Positions 1 through 8,741 of a DNA stretch of 64,000 bases are shown here, piece by piece (within the stretch, counting starts at the first letter, position 1; each line of letters opens with the position of its first letter). The position numbers and the translations under genes are program-made. The notes below the pieces were generated by a model. The model saw nothing but the letters and a program-made list of their open reading frames with translations, had not been told where the DNA came from and searched no databases. Source of the DNA: Dyella_B sp036746095 (GTDB taxonomy: Bacteria; Pseudomonadota; Gammaproteobacteria; Xanthomonadales; Rhodanobacteraceae); NCBI RefSeq assembly GCF_036746095.1, contig NZ_DAIOEU010000002.1, forward strand, positions 174,549 to 238,548. The letters are read 5' to 3'.

Positions 1-390
1 GCGCGCTTTGCGCCGGACGACCGCATCGTTTATCAGGCTTGCGACGATACCGGCGACGTACACCACGCCGAATTGCAGCGCATGGGCGAGGAACTGGCTG
101 CGTTGCGCACGCCGGATGGCAAACCCTACACGCTGTATCCATTGCCCTGGGCCAAGCCGATCATCGATGGCGGTCGCCGCCTGGCTGCGTCTTACGCGAA
201 TTACCTGATCGTCAACGGCGCAGTACTGGTTCCGGCTTATGGCGACACTGCCGACAACGAGGCCGCGCGCATCATCGGTGAAGCGCATCCTGGCCGCGCC
301 GTCGTGCAAGTCCCCTGCCGCCCCTTGATCTGGCAAAACGGCAGCTTGCATTGCATCACCATGCAATTGCCGGCGGGGTTGCTGGGCTGA
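1..390 (+). CDS. aguA: Agmatine deiminase, C-terminal part (5' end outside window)
   Basis: The frame is open from base 1 and encodes about 129 C-terminal residues of a Porphyromonas-type peptidyl-arginine/agmatine deiminase. Family marks are the GxADNEAA-like stretch and the terminal GSLHCITMQ motif, whose Cys is the catalytic nucleophile of this family. Agmatine deiminase converts agmatine to N-carbamoylputrescine in the cytoplasm. The gene for the next step (N-carbamoylputrescine amidase) lies at 1900-2790, separated by an AraC regulator and a PEBP gene, which fits one putrescine pathway locus. The start is outside the window, so total length cannot be judged. Confidence 0.88.
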   Translation, partial: ARFAPDDRIVYQACDDTGDVHHAELQRMGEELAALRTPDGKPYTLYPLPWAKPIIDGGRRLAASYANYLIVNGAVLVPAYGDTADNEAARIIGEAHPGRAVVQVPCRPLIWQNGSLHCITMQLPAGLLG

Positions 391-403
391 TCCAGCACGC
401 CGC

Positions 404-1156
404 ATGAGCGTCGCGCTTCTCAACTTCCATGCCCGGCGCCGGCAGCGCATGGCTGCGGTGCCGTTCGGTGACTTCATCGTGGCGCGCATCCGCGCCGGAC
501 AGAAACGACTGGCGGACGGAGTGCGGCGTGAAGCTGTCGACGTGGGCCACTATCTGGTGGTCACGCCCGGCATGCTGCTGAATGTGGAAAACCTGCCGGC
601 CAGCGACAGCCCCTATCTCTCCAGCTGCGTGGCGGTGTCGCGCGGAGTGCTGCTGGAAAAGCAATGGCCGGCGGATGCTGCGCCGGTCACATGGGCGGTA
701 TTGCCGCCCTCCCCGGCCTTGGATCAGTCGTTTGCGCATGTGGAACTCGGCCTGCGGCAGCAATTGCCGCAAGCGGTGCTGGTGCATCGCGTGCGTGAGT
801 TGCTGGAAGCGTTGGATCTGAGTGGCTTCCGCCCAGTACCGATGCAAGCGCCCGCGATGGCCGAGCGTGTGCGCATGCTGCTGGCAGAGATACCGGACAA
901 GGCATGGCAAGCCGACGCGATGGCTGCGCAGCTGGCGATGAGCGTGGCGACCTTGCGTCGCAAGCTGGCCGCCGAGAACACGAGTTTTCGCGCCGTGCTG
1001 GAAGAAGTACGCCTTGCCCGGGCGCTTACCTTGATCCAGACCACGTCGCAGCCGCTCAAGCGCATTGCGGAAGATTGCGGTTATCTCTCGCCATCACGTT
1101 TTGCCGCGAGATTTCGCCTGCGTTTCGGCACGCTACCTTCCGAGCTGCGCGGGTAG
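404..1156 (+). CDS. AraC-family transcriptional regulator
   Basis: This is a 250-residue protein with an N-terminal ligand-type domain and two C-terminal helix-turn-helix units (about residues 150-248). The signature region is LKRIAEDCGYLSPSRFAARFRLRFGTLPSELR, given here only as its anchors: IAEDCGY, SRFAARFR and the closing G-x-x-P motif. It starts 13 nt after the agmatine deiminase stop, with no strong Shine-Dalgarno, so it may be co-transcribed. It could regulate polyamine genes, but that is inference from position only. The N-terminal domain is not recognisable as a specific sugar or amine sensor. Confidence 0.85.
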   Translation: MSVALLNFHARRRQRMAAVPFGDFIVARIRAGQKRLADGVRREAVDVGHYLVVTPGMLLNVENLPASDSPYLSSCVAVSRGVLLEKQWPADAAPVTWAVLPPSPALDQSFAHVELGLRQQLPQAVLVHRVRELLEALDLSGFRPVPMQAPAMAERVRMLLAEIPDKAWQADAMAAQLAMSVATLRRKLAAENTSFRAVLEEVRLARALTLIQTTSQPLKRIAEDCGYLSPSRFAARFRLRFGTLPSELRG

Positions 1157-1276
1157 GCAAGGAAGGCTGGCGTTGAAGAAAGCATGAGCGTTTCGGGCGA
1201 TTGATTGCGCGTGGCGTGGCAGGCCGATGCCAGATGCCTGCGTATTCTGCCGCTGTCCACAACACGAGTGCCTGTC

Positions 1277-1804
1277 ATGCTCCGTACGCTTGCTGTCTTC
1301 TTAGCCTTCAGTGCCGCCGCTGCTCACGCCGGGGATTTTTCCTTGCACGTCGACGCGACCGACGCCACCGGCCATATCGCACCGGCATACACCTTCAATG
1401 GCTTCGGCTGCAGCGGGAAAAACCTTGCTCCCGCCATGCAGTGGCGAGGACAGCCGGCAGGCACGCGCAGCTTCGCGATGACGGTTTACGATCCGGATGC
1501 GCCGACCGGCAGCGGTTGGTGGCATTGGGTGGTGATCAATCTGCCCGCATCGATCCATTCGTTGCCCGAAGGCGGTGCCTTGCCCACCGGCGCGCGCGGT
1601 GTGCATAACGACTTCGGCACCACCACCTGGGGCGGCCCCTGCCCGCCTGTGGGTGACAAGCCGCATCGCTATGTATTCACCGTCTACGCACTGGACGTTT
1701 CGCAGCTGGATGTTCCTGACCATGCCAGCGCGGCGCTGGCGGGTTTCATGGTGCACAGCCATGTGCTGGACAAGGCGCAACAGACCCTGACCTACGGGCG
1801 ATAG
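1277..1804 (+). CDS. YbhB/YbcL-family PEBP protein, exported
   Basis: This is a 175-residue phosphatidylethanolamine-binding-protein-like polypeptide (Raf-kinase-inhibitor-like bacterial family). It has a typical signal peptide ending near residue 17 (AAAAHAG), then the family motifs MTVYDPDAPTGSGWWHW and GGPCPPVGDKPHRYVF, which line the anion-binding pocket. A start at the ATG at 1277 puts the signal peptide at the N-terminus; earlier in-frame starts add a non-signal leader. Bacterial members have no firmly known substrate. Location should be periplasmic. It sits between araC-type and aguB genes with no obvious functional link. Confidence 0.85.
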   Translation: MLRTLAVFLAFSAAAAHAGDFSLHVDATDATGHIAPAYTFNGFGCSGKNLAPAMQWRGQPAGTRSFAMTVYDPDAPTGSGWWHWVVINLPASIHSLPEGGALPTGARGVHNDFGTTTWGGPCPPVGDKPHRYVFTVYALDVSQLDVPDHASAALAGFMVHSHVLDKAQQTLTYGR

Positions 1805-1899
1805 ACATATCGTTGCGGGCGCAACCCCAGCCGGCGTTGGGATTGCGCACATTCGCCTACACTATGCGTTTCTCGCCGCCAAGCGACCAGGAAACGCCC

Positions 1900-2790
1900 A
1901 TGACCCGCAAGACCCTCAAGGTTGCGCTGCTGCAGGAAACGCACCGTGGCAGCCGCGACGCCAATTTGGACGCCATCGAAGCTGGACTGCGCGAAGCCGC
2001 CGCAGCGGGGGCGCAACTCGTGCTGCTGCAGGAGCTGCACAACGGCCCGTATTTCTGCCAGCACGAATCGGTCAACGAGTTCGACAACGCCGAGACCATT
2101 CCCGGCCACGGCACCGCACGCATCGGCAAGCTGGCGGAGGAACTGAAGCTGGTGGTGGTGTCGTCGCTGTTCGAAAAGCGCGCCGCCGGGCTCTATCACA
2201 ACACCGCGGTGGTGTTCGATCGCTCTGCGACGATCGCCGGCAAATACCGCAAGATGCACATTCCGGACGATCCGGCATTCTATGAAAAGTTTTATTTCAC
2301 ACCGGGCGACCTGGGCTTTGAGCCGATCGACACTTCGGTGGGACGCCTCGGCGTGCTGGTGTGCTGGGACCAGTGGTATCCGGAAGCTGCACGCCTGATG
2401 GCGCTCGCCGGCGCCGAGCTGCTGCTTTATCCCACTGCGATCGGTTGGGATCCTGACGATGCGCAAGACGAAAAGGACCGCCAGCGCGAAGCGTGGATCA
2501 CCGTCCAGCGCGGCCACGCCGTGGCGAACGGCATTCCGTTGCTGGCATGCAACCGCACTGGCTACGAACCTGATCCGGCCGGCGTGGGTGCGGGCATCCA
2601 GTTCTGGGGCAACAGCTTCGTGGCCGGACCGCAGGGCGAATTCCTGGCCCAGGCGTGCTCCGACAAGCGCGAATTGCTGATCGTCGAGGTCGACATGGCG
2701 CGCAGCGAGCACGTGCGGCGGATCTGGCCGTTCCTGCGCGATCGGCGGATCGATGCGTATGGCGATCTACTGAAGCGCTTCCGCGATTGA
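1900..2790 (+). CDS. aguB: N-carbamoylputrescine amidase
   Basis: This is a 296-residue nitrilase-superfamily enzyme that hydrolyses N-carbamoylputrescine to putrescine, CO2 and ammonia. The Glu-Lys-Cys catalytic triad is visible: E in LLQELHNGPYF, K in AGKYRKMHIPDD, and C in LGVLVCWDQWYPEAAR. The motif GIQFWGNSFVAGPQGEF is typical of AguB. The start at 1900 is chosen for the AGGAAA ribosome site 6-7 nt upstream and for agreement with family length; an in-frame upstream extension to 1813 lacks family character. Together with the partial gene at 1-390 it completes the agmatine route to putrescine. Confidence 0.93.
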   Translation: MTRKTLKVALLQETHRGSRDANLDAIEAGLREAAAAGAQLVLLQELHNGPYFCQHESVNEFDNAETIPGHGTARIGKLAEELKLVVVSSLFEKRAAGLYHNTAVVFDRSATIAGKYRKMHIPDDPAFYEKFYFTPGDLGFEPIDTSVGRLGVLVCWDQWYPEAARLMALAGAELLLYPTAIGWDPDDAQDEKDRQREAWITVQRGHAVANGIPLLACNRTGYEPDPAGVGAGIQFWGNSFVAGPQGEFLAQACSDKRELLIVEVDMARSEHVRRIWPFLRDRRIDAYGDLLKRFRD

Positions 2791-2945
2791 TAACTGCAAA
2801 TCCGGCATCGCCGTGCGCGTAAAAGCTGGCATTGTCGTCCCAGTCGGCGAAGATCGGCCAAATCCTCATCTTTTCAAAGGCAAGCTTGCACTGGGCACCC
2901 CGAATCTCCATGCTGGGTGTCCCCCTGTCACCTGCATTACCCCGC

Positions 2946-4178
2946 ATGAGCGTCCCCGAAACCCACCTGCCCACCAAGCCTGACCTGAGCGGCCAGCCGA
3001 TCGAGCGCGTGCAGCGCGATGGCGTGGAGTATGTGGTGCTGGGCACGGCCCATGTGTCACGTGCCAGCGTGGACGCGGTGAAGGCGTTGTTGGCGAGTGA
3101 ATCGTTCGATGCCATCGCAGTGGAATTGTGCGAAAGCCGTGCGCAGGGCATGCGCGATCCGGAAGCCTTCAAGCAGATGGACCTGTTCCGCGTGATCCGC
3201 GAGGGCAAGGCCGGCATGGTGGCAGCGAGCCTGGTGCTGTCCACCTTCCAGAAACGCCTGGCCGATCAGTACGGCATCCAGCCCGGCGCCGAAATGAAAG
3301 CGGCGATGGATGGCGCGGCCGAACTCAATGTGCCGCTATGGCTGGTCGATCGCGAAGTGGGCACCACGCTCAAGCGCGCCTGGCACAGCGTGGGTTTCTG
3401 GCAGCGCTTCGGCCTGCTCGGCGGCATGCTGGCCAGCGTGTTCGAGCGCGAGACGATCGACGAGAAGGAAATCGAGAAGCTCAAACAAGGCGACATGCTG
3501 GAAAGCGCCTTCAGCGAATTTGCCAACGAATCGGCGCCGCTGTATCGCAGCCTGATCGCCGAACGCGACGCTTACATGGCAGCGCGTCTGCGCGAGGAGG
3601 CCGGGCGTTCCGTCACCGCCAACCCGTGCAAGGTACTGGTGGTGATCGGCGCAGGACACTTGAAAGGCCTGGGTGAACACTTGCGCATCCAGCAGGCCGA
3701 TCCGAGCGACACCGTGGCGGAACTGGCCAAGGCACCGCCCAAGGCGAAGTGGCCCAAATGGCTGGCGGTCGGCCTCGTGCTGCTGGTGTTTGCGGCGATC
3801 GGCTACGCCTTCCATCGCAACACGGCGCTGGGCGCGCAGGCCTTGCGCGACTGGGTGCTGTTTACCGGCGGCTTCTCGGCAATTGGCGCACTGCTGGCAC
3901 GTGCCCATCCATTGAGCATCATCGCCGCCTTCATAGCCGGGCCGATCAAGCCGTTCCGTCCGGGCATTCCGTCCGGTGGCATCAGCGCCATGGTCGAGGC
4001 ATGGGTGCGCCGGCCGCGCGTGGCGGATTTCGAAAACCTGCGCGACGACATCGTGCACTGGAGCGGCTGGTGGACCAACCGCGTGGCGCGCACGTTGCTC
4101 AACTTCTTCCTGGTTTGCCTGGGCACCATCGTCGGTGAGTACACCGCCGGCATCCACATTCTCAAGAACCTGTTCTGA
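2946..4178 (+). CDS. TraB/GumN (PrgY-like) family membrane protein
   Basis: This 410-residue protein begins with the TraB-family motif YVVLGTAHVSRAS followed by ELCESR, and carries VVIGAGHLKG around residue 230. The C-terminal third is membrane-embedded: about residues 275-295 plus further segments ending in TIVGEYTAGIHILKNLF. Relatives include enterococcal TraB/PrgY pheromone-shutdown proteins, and a metalloprotease-like function (Tiki/GumN superfamily) is proposed for the fold. The first His and the E/R residues fit that motif set. No clear Shine-Dalgarno precedes any candidate start. The ATG at 2946 is chosen because upstream residues look non-coding. Confidence 0.8.
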   Translation: MSVPETHLPTKPDLSGQPIERVQRDGVEYVVLGTAHVSRASVDAVKALLASESFDAIAVELCESRAQGMRDPEAFKQMDLFRVIREGKAGMVAASLVLSTFQKRLADQYGIQPGAEMKAAMDGAAELNVPLWLVDREVGTTLKRAWHSVGFWQRFGLLGGMLASVFERETIDEKEIEKLKQGDMLESAFSEFANESAPLYRSLIAERDAYMAARLREEAGRSVTANPCKVLVVIGAGHLKGLGEHLRIQQADPSDTVAELAKAPPKAKWPKWLAVGLVLLVFAAIGYAFHRNTALGAQALRDWVLFTGGFSAIGALLARAHPLSIIAAFIAGPIKPFRPGIPSGGISAMVEAWVRRPRVADFENLRDDIVHWSGWWTNRVARTLLNFFLVCLGTIVGEYTAGIHILKNLF

Positions 4179-4308
4179 TTGGCGGCGATGCGCGGCTTTT
4201 TGTCGCGACCCATGCGCTCGCATCGCCCATTGTGACGGCTCCGGAGCAGCCTCTATACTCGGCTGAAGTACGTTGCACGCATCCGCTGGAACCTTGGGGA
4301 TCCTTTTG

Positions 4309-4641
4309 ATGATTCGATTGCAATTGTTTGGCCTGGCCGCCATCACTGCTGCTGTCCTGTTTTGTTCCAGCTCTGCCCATGCCACGGGCGACAAGAAAAA
4401 CGGCCGTACCCTCGTCTATACCTGCAATGGTTGCCATGGCGTTCCCGGCACCAACAACGCGTACCCGCAATATCCGGTGCCGAAGATCGCAGGGCAGAAC
4501 GAGCAATACCTGATCAGCGCGTTGCATGAATACAAATCGGGCGATCGCACGCATCCGACCATGATGGCGCAGGCGCAGAGCCTCTCCGATCAGGAGATCC
4601 AGGATATTGCCGCTTATCTTTCCAGCATTGCTGCCAAGTAA
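4309..4641 (+). CDS. Single-haem cytochrome c (c4/c5 type), periplasmic
   Basis: This is a 110-residue protein with a signal peptide (about residues 1-23, ending SSAHA) and one haem-binding motif CNGCH. A downstream Met-rich stretch (HPTMMAQAQSLSDQEIQDIAAYL) supplies the likely axial Met. Size and motif order match class I cytochromes of the c4/c5 group that shuttle electrons to terminal oxidases. A GGGGA ribosome site precedes the ATG. It lies 21 nt upstream of a second, related cytochrome, so the pair is probably one transcript; together they resemble the two halves of a dihaem cytochrome c4. Confidence 0.88.
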   Translation: MIRLQLFGLAAITAAVLFCSSSAHATGDKKNGRTLVYTCNGCHGVPGTNNAYPQYPVPKIAGQNEQYLISALHEYKSGDRTHPTMMAQAQSLSDQEIQDIAAYLSSIAAK

Positions 4642-4662
4642 CAGCTCAAGGATTCCATCTGC

Positions 4663-5013
4663 ATGAAACGCACGCTCACGCTGCTCTCGTTCGGTATGGC
4701 TCTTGCGCTGGTGTCGGCGCCGCTGCTGGCCGGCGGCGATGCGGCAAACGGCAAATCCAAGGCAGCCGCCTGTTTTGCTTGCCATGGTGCGGACGGCAAT
4801 GCTGTCGATCCGCAATATCCGCGCCTGGCCGGCCAGTACTTTGGCTACATCCAGCAGGCCTTGCACGAATACAAGGACGGTCGCCGCAACAACCCGATCA
4901 TGAAGGGTTTCGCCGCGACGCTATCGGATCAGGATATCGACGATATCGCCACGTATTACTCAACGTTGCCGACGAAGATGGATACGTTGAAAGGTCACGT
5001 GCAGGGCGATTGA
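4663..5013 (+). CDS. Single-haem cytochrome c, c4-like, periplasmic
   Basis: This is a 116-residue protein with a signal peptide (cleavage near PLLAGGD) and one CFACH haem site. The later stretch NNPIMKGFAATLSDQDIDDIATYYSTL contains the presumed axial Met and the helix typical of cytochrome c4 half-domains. It is similar in layout to the gene just upstream (same spacing between haem motif, YPR/IAGQ segment and C-terminal helix), which points to an old duplication. Likely an electron carrier of the respiratory chain. It is followed by a perfect GTCATTCC palindrome that may end the transcript. Confidence 0.88.
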   Translation: MKRTLTLLSFGMALALVSAPLLAGGDAANGKSKAAACFACHGADGNAVDPQYPRLAGQYFGYIQQALHEYKDGRRNNPIMKGFAATLSDQDIDDIATYYSTLPTKMDTLKGHVQGD

Positions 5014-5031
5014 TCGCTCTCGCGATGTAAT

Positions 5032-5064
5032 GGCCGTCATTCCCGCGAAGCGGGAATGACGGCC
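5032..5064. repeat. REP-like palindrome, GTCATTCC family, copy 1
   Basis: This is a perfect 15-bp inverted repeat around a GAA loop, with core GTCATTCCCGC on one arm. Two more copies with the same GTCATTCC/GGAATGAC arms and GAA-type loops lie at 28921-28950 and 39935-39962. All three are intergenic at gene 3' ends. It sits between convergent genes (cytochrome and nfuA) and could act as a transcript end or RNA stabiliser; no U-tract follows. Confidence 0.75.
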
Positions 5065-5108
5065 TTGAGGATAGATGGATGTAAACGGGTGACAGCCACC
5101 TCGTTACA

Positions 5109-5717
5109 TCACCCCATCGCAGACTGCCCTTCGTTCTTGCTGTAGTACGGATTGGCGCCGCCCTTGTGGTCAGTGGCATCACGCACTGCGGTGATTTCCG
5201 GCACGCGTTCGCGTAGCGTTTTTTCCACGCCGTGCTTGAGCGTGACATCGACCATGCCGCAGCCGTGGCAGCCGCCGCCGAATTGCAGTACGACCACGCC
5301 ATCGGCATCCACTTCCAGCAGGCTCACGCGTCCGCCGTGCGCGGCAATGCGCGGATTCACTTCGGCTTCGAGCACGTAGCGCACGCGCTCAACCAGGCCT
5401 GCGTCCGTCCCCGGCAATTGGCCCTTGATCTTCGGCGCCCGGATGTTCAACTGGCCGCCAGTCTGGCTCGGCTCGTAATCGATGGTGGCGTTTTCCAGCC
5501 ACGACGCGCTGTCGCCTTCGATGTAGAAATTGAAGCCTTGGCACTCCACCGTCCACTCGCCGCCGGTGAGCTCCTGCGGTTCGCAGAATTCCAGTTCGCA
5601 ATCGGCAGCTGGGGTGCCCGGGGAAGTGACGCGCAGGCGGATGCCCAGCCCATCGATGCCTTGCTGGGCGAGTAAGCGCAGGAAATGCTGTTGCGCGCGT
5701 TCGGAAATCTCGATCAT
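5109..5717 (-). CDS. nfuA: Fe/S biogenesis protein NfuA
   Basis: This protein of about 202 residues has an N-terminal degenerate A-type (HesB-like) domain and a C-terminal NifU-like domain. The hallmark GGGCHGCGMVDVTLKHGVE carries the CxxC pair that binds the transferred [4Fe-4S] cluster. NfuA is a cytoplasmic carrier that delivers Fe/S clusters to apo-enzymes. The ATG at 5717 (MIEISERAQQ) matches the usual NfuA start; a GTG four codons upstream is possible. The gene is monocistronic here and divergent from the pterin dehydratase gene. Confidence 0.95.
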   Translation of the reverse strand: MIEISERAQQHFLRLLAQQGIDGLGIRLRVTSPGTPAADCELEFCEPQELTGGEWTVECQGFNFYIEGDSASWLENATIDYEPSQTGGQLNIRAPKIKGQLPGTDAGLVERVRYVLEAEVNPRIAAHGGRVSLLEVDADGVVVLQFGGGCHGCGMVDVTLKHGVEKTLRERVPEITAVRDATDHKGGANPYYSKNEGQSAMG

Positions 5718-5875
5718 GCCTGTGTTCACTTAGCTGTGTAGCTGTGTAGGTCGGGTTAGCGCGGCGCGACGGGGCGTCGTCGATACTGCACCATTTTAGT
5801 CCTGTTTCGCGCGAATGTTCGCTTTCGCCGTTTTCGCGTACAGTTCCCGCGTTTGAGCATACGACGGAGATCGCT

Positions 5876-6217
5876 ATGAATGCCCAACCGCTATCCGCCC
5901 AGCACTGCCAGCCGCGTAAAGGCAAAGAGCATGCGCTGGACGAAGCAGCCATCGCCGCGCTGCTGCCGCTGGTGCCGGGCTGGAAGCTCGGTGCGGGAGG
6001 CAATGCCCTGGTGAAGGATTTCCGCTTCGACAACTTCCATCGCACGCTAGGCTTTATCAATGCGGTGGGCTTCATGGCCAACCATGAGGATCACCATCCG
6101 GATATCGAGGCAGGCTACGGCCATTGCAAGCTGCGCTGGTCCACGCACGACGTGGGTGGCCTGTCGTTGAACGATTTCATCTGCGCCGCGCGCGTCGACG
6201 CTCTGCTCGAACGTTGA
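5876..6217 (+). CDS. phhB: 4a-hydroxytetrahydrobiopterin dehydratase
   Basis: This is a 113-residue pterin-4a-carbinolamine dehydratase. Family motifs are the central FRFDNFHRTLGFINAVGFMA helix and the active-site segment NHEDHHPDIEAGY with its three His residues, followed by LRWSTHDVGGLSLND. It regenerates the pterin cofactor of phenylalanine hydroxylase or serves molybdopterin/pterin metabolism when that enzyme is absent; no phhA is in the window. A GGAG-type ribosome site precedes the ATG. The stop overlaps the TTG start of the following membrane protein gene. Confidence 0.93.
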   Translation: MNAQPLSAQHCQPRKGKEHALDEAAIAALLPLVPGWKLGAGGNALVKDFRFDNFHRTLGFINAVGFMANHEDHHPDIEAGYGHCKLRWSTHDVGGLSLNDFICAARVDALLER

Positions 6218-7737
6218 TCCCCACCAGGCGGCTTCCGGCGGCGTTGATCTGCGCCGGCTACGTGCTGGTCGCGCTGGCGGGCTGTCTTGCGCTTGGTCGC
6301 TTGGCGGCGACCGTCGCCGCCACGCAATTGCTGGACCAGGCGCAACAGCAGCTCGCGCGAGTGGAAGCCAACCAGCCGCTTTGGCAATGGACACTGCGCA
6401 AACCGCGCGACCTGGTGGCAGGTCGCGCTTTCGGCAACGCAACGGTAGCGCGGGGCGACGATGCATTGCGCATCACCAGCCAAGACGGCACGCCGTTTGA
6501 ACTGGGCTTGCCGGTTGCGTGGTCGCTCGACCTGAAGCATTGGCCGGTCTTGCAGTTGCAGTTGCAGTTGCAGAGCGACTCGCCCGGCGAGCTCGGCCTG
6601 GTATGGCAAGGTCGCGGCCGGACACCTGCTTGCCTGGCGCCGCTAGCCGAGGTGCTGACCCCGCACACCGGCAGTGTGCATGTCGATTTGCGCGCCTTGA
6701 CCTGGCGCAGCGCCACAGCCGGGGCTTGTGCGACGCCGGGCATCGCGCAGATGCTCCGCTTGCGCATCCAGATACCCCGGGAAGCAAGCGTGCGCATCGC
6801 ATCGGCGGCATTGCTCACTACCGAGCCGATGCCGCGCTTGCAAGACGTTGCGATCGATTTGCCGCCACGCATTACGACACAGGGCCTCGACCGCCTCGGC
6901 GCACCCGCGCAAAACTGGCCAATGCCGCTGTTCCGTCTGCCTGAAGACAGCAGTGCGGAGGCCATGCTGGCGCTACGCGACGAGCTTCGCGGTCGCTGGC
7001 CAGCCGCATTGATCGTTCCAGCCGGCGAAACGCCGCACGCCAAACGGATGGTCCGCAGTTCTCCGGCATGGGCCTGGATCGCCTGCGTTCTTTATCTGGC
7101 TGCATTGACCTGGCTGGTATTGCGCCCGATCCAGGGTCCACTGCGCCCCTGGATCGACATCGCCGGCTGCCTGCTCGGTCCCTTGTGGTTGATCATTGGG
7201 CTGCACTGGGGTTTGCGACCGACCCCCTTGGGCGTGATGGCCTTCGGCGGCGGCCTCGCTTATGCGTTGGCGATCGAGCGCCGCCATCTGCCGCGGCTCT
7301 GGCGCTGGCCTGAAGCGGGCCGCCATTGGCTGTGGCCGCTCGCGACACTGCCGGTCGCAGCACTACTTATTCTTGTCTACGGTCACTCGCTGCGTCCCTT
7401 GCTGCCGGGGCATGTGCTTGCCTATTTCGCCTGGGCCTGGTTGCAGCAATGGTTGATGCTGATCGTGCTGCTACGTCGCTTCGAGCAGATGCTGCCTCGA
7501 CCGAACTGGGCCATCGTGCCGGTGGCGCTGGTATTTGCGCTATTGCACACCCCTAACGGAACGCTGATGCAGCTGTGCTTTGTCGGCGAACTGTGGTGGG
7601 CGTGGTGCTTCATGCGCTCGCGCAGCGTATTGCCGATCGTGCTGGCGCACGCGGTCTGCGCTTTGCTGGTGGAATCGGGGCTCGCTGGAGGGACGCTGCT
7701 GCGCTCACTCGAAGTCAGCGCGCGCTTCTTTTTGTAG
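6214..7737 (+). CDS. CPBP-like (CAAX-protease/Abi family) membrane protein with extracytoplasmic domain
   Basis: This protein of about 507 residues has one N-terminal membrane helix (LICAGYVLVALAGCLAL), a roughly 250-residue soluble domain, then about seven membrane helices. In the last 120 residues the CPBP pattern can be followed: QQ-x3-LIVLLRR where active members have EE-x3-R, then FALLHTPN (FxxxH) and LAHAVCALLVE (HxxxN/B). The replacement of the catalytic Glu pair by Gln suggests a non-catalytic or divergent member. The start is taken as TTG at 6214, overlapping the upstream TGA by 3 nt; starts farther upstream lie inside phhB. Confidence 0.6.
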   Translation: MIPTRRLPAALICAGYVLVALAGCLALGRLAATVAATQLLDQAQQQLARVEANQPLWQWTLRKPRDLVAGRAFGNATVARGDDALRITSQDGTPFELGLPVAWSLDLKHWPVLQLQLQLQSDSPGELGLVWQGRGRTPACLAPLAEVLTPHTGSVHVDLRALTWRSATAGACATPGIAQMLRLRIQIPREASVRIASAALLTTEPMPRLQDVAIDLPPRITTQGLDRLGAPAQNWPMPLFRLPEDSSAEAMLALRDELRGRWPAALIVPAGETPHAKRMVRSSPAWAWIACVLYLAALTWLVLRPIQGPLRPWIDIAGCLLGPLWLIIGLHWGLRPTPLGVMAFGGGLAYALAIERRHLPRLWRWPEAGRHWLWPLATLPVAALLILVYGHSLRPLLPGHVLAYFAWAWLQQWLMLIVLLRRFEQMLPRPNWAIVPVALVFALLHTPNGTLMQLCFVGELWWAWCFMRSRSVLPIVLAHAVCALLVESGLAGGTLLRSLEVSARFFL

Positions 7738-7766
7738 GGTGGGTGAAGTCCCAGCCTCCATGGCGC

Positions 7767-8741
7767 CTACCAGCGACGGTGGCTTTTCCCTTTGGTGCCC
7801 AACGCGTCCAGGACGGCTTTCAAGTCATCCGGCAACGGCGCGGAAAACCCATAGGCACGCCCGTCCAGCTCGAAGGACAGGTTTGAGGCGTGCAGAAACA
7901 ACCGGTGCAGCCCCTGCTTATGGAAGCGCTTGTTCGCCTCCTTGTCGCCGTACTTGGGATCGCCGGCCAGCGGATGGCCGATGTGCGCAGCGTGCACGCG
8001 AATCTGGTGCGTGCGGCCGGTGCCCAAGGTGGCCTGCATCAGGCGGGCGCCGGTGTACTGGTCCATTTCACGGAAGAAAGTGAGCGACGGCTTGCCGTCG
8101 TCCGCCACCCGCACCATCCGCTCGCCGCCCTGCAACACGAACTTCTTGAGGGGGGCGTTGACGTCGAACTTGGCCTTCTGTGGATGTCCCACCATCAAGC
8201 ACAGGTACTGCTTGGTGACTTGACCATCCCGGATGGCCGCCTGCAGACCGGTAAGCCCGGCACGGGTGCGGGCAAACACCAGCACGCCGCTGGTGTCCCG
8301 GTCCAGGCGATGAACCAGCTCCAGGTGGTCCTGGGGCCGGGCCTGCCGCAGCAGCTCGATGGCGCCGAAGCTCACCCCGCTGCCGCCGTGGCTGGCCATG
8401 CCGGATGGCTTGTCGATGACCAGGAAATGCTTGTCCTCGAAGATCACGGTGTCGGCAACCGCGGCGAGCGCCGCCGGGGATGCCCCCTCTTCGGGAGATC
8501 GCTCGGCCACCCGCACCGGCGGGATGCGCAGGATATCGCCCTGGCTCAGGCGCGTATCCGGCTTGGCACGCTTGCCGTTCACGCGCACCTGGCCGGTGCG
8601 CAGCAGCCGGTAAATCATGCTCTTGGGCACCCCCTTGAGCAGGGTCACGAGGGCGTTGTCGATGCGCTGACCGTCCCGCTCCGGACCGATCTCTACTTGA
8701 CGCACCCCTTGAGGTACATCGGGGGAAGTTGCCGTCTGCAT
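7767..8741 (-). CDS. rluC: Ribosomal large subunit pseudouridine synthase RluC family
   Basis: This 324-residue protein has an N-terminal S4 RNA-binding domain (IDNALVTLLKGVPKSMIYRLLRTGQVRVNGKR) and a C-terminal RluA-type catalytic domain. The catalytic Asp lies in HRLDRDTSGVLVFART. Further family motifs are TGRTHQIRVHAAHIGHPLAGDPKYGD and LFLHA. It isomerises uridines in 23S rRNA (RluC: positions 955, 2504 and 2580 in E. coli numbering). It is divergent from rne, the same neighbourhood seen in many gammaproteobacteria, which supports the RluC assignment over RluD. Confidence 0.92.
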   Translation of the reverse strand: MQTATSPDVPQGVRQVEIGPERDGQRIDNALVTLLKGVPKSMIYRLLRTGQVRVNGKRAKPDTRLSQGDILRIPPVRVAERSPEEGASPAALAAVADTVIFEDKHFLVIDKPSGMASHGGSGVSFGAIELLRQARPQDHLELVHRLDRDTSGVLVFARTRAGLTGLQAAIRDGQVTKQYLCLMVGHPQKAKFDVNAPLKKFVLQGGERMVRVADDGKPSLTFFREMDQYTGARLMQATLGTGRTHQIRVHAAHIGHPLAGDPKYGDKEANKRFHKQGLHRLFLHASNLSFELDGRAYGFSAPLPDDLKAVLDALGTKGKSHRRW

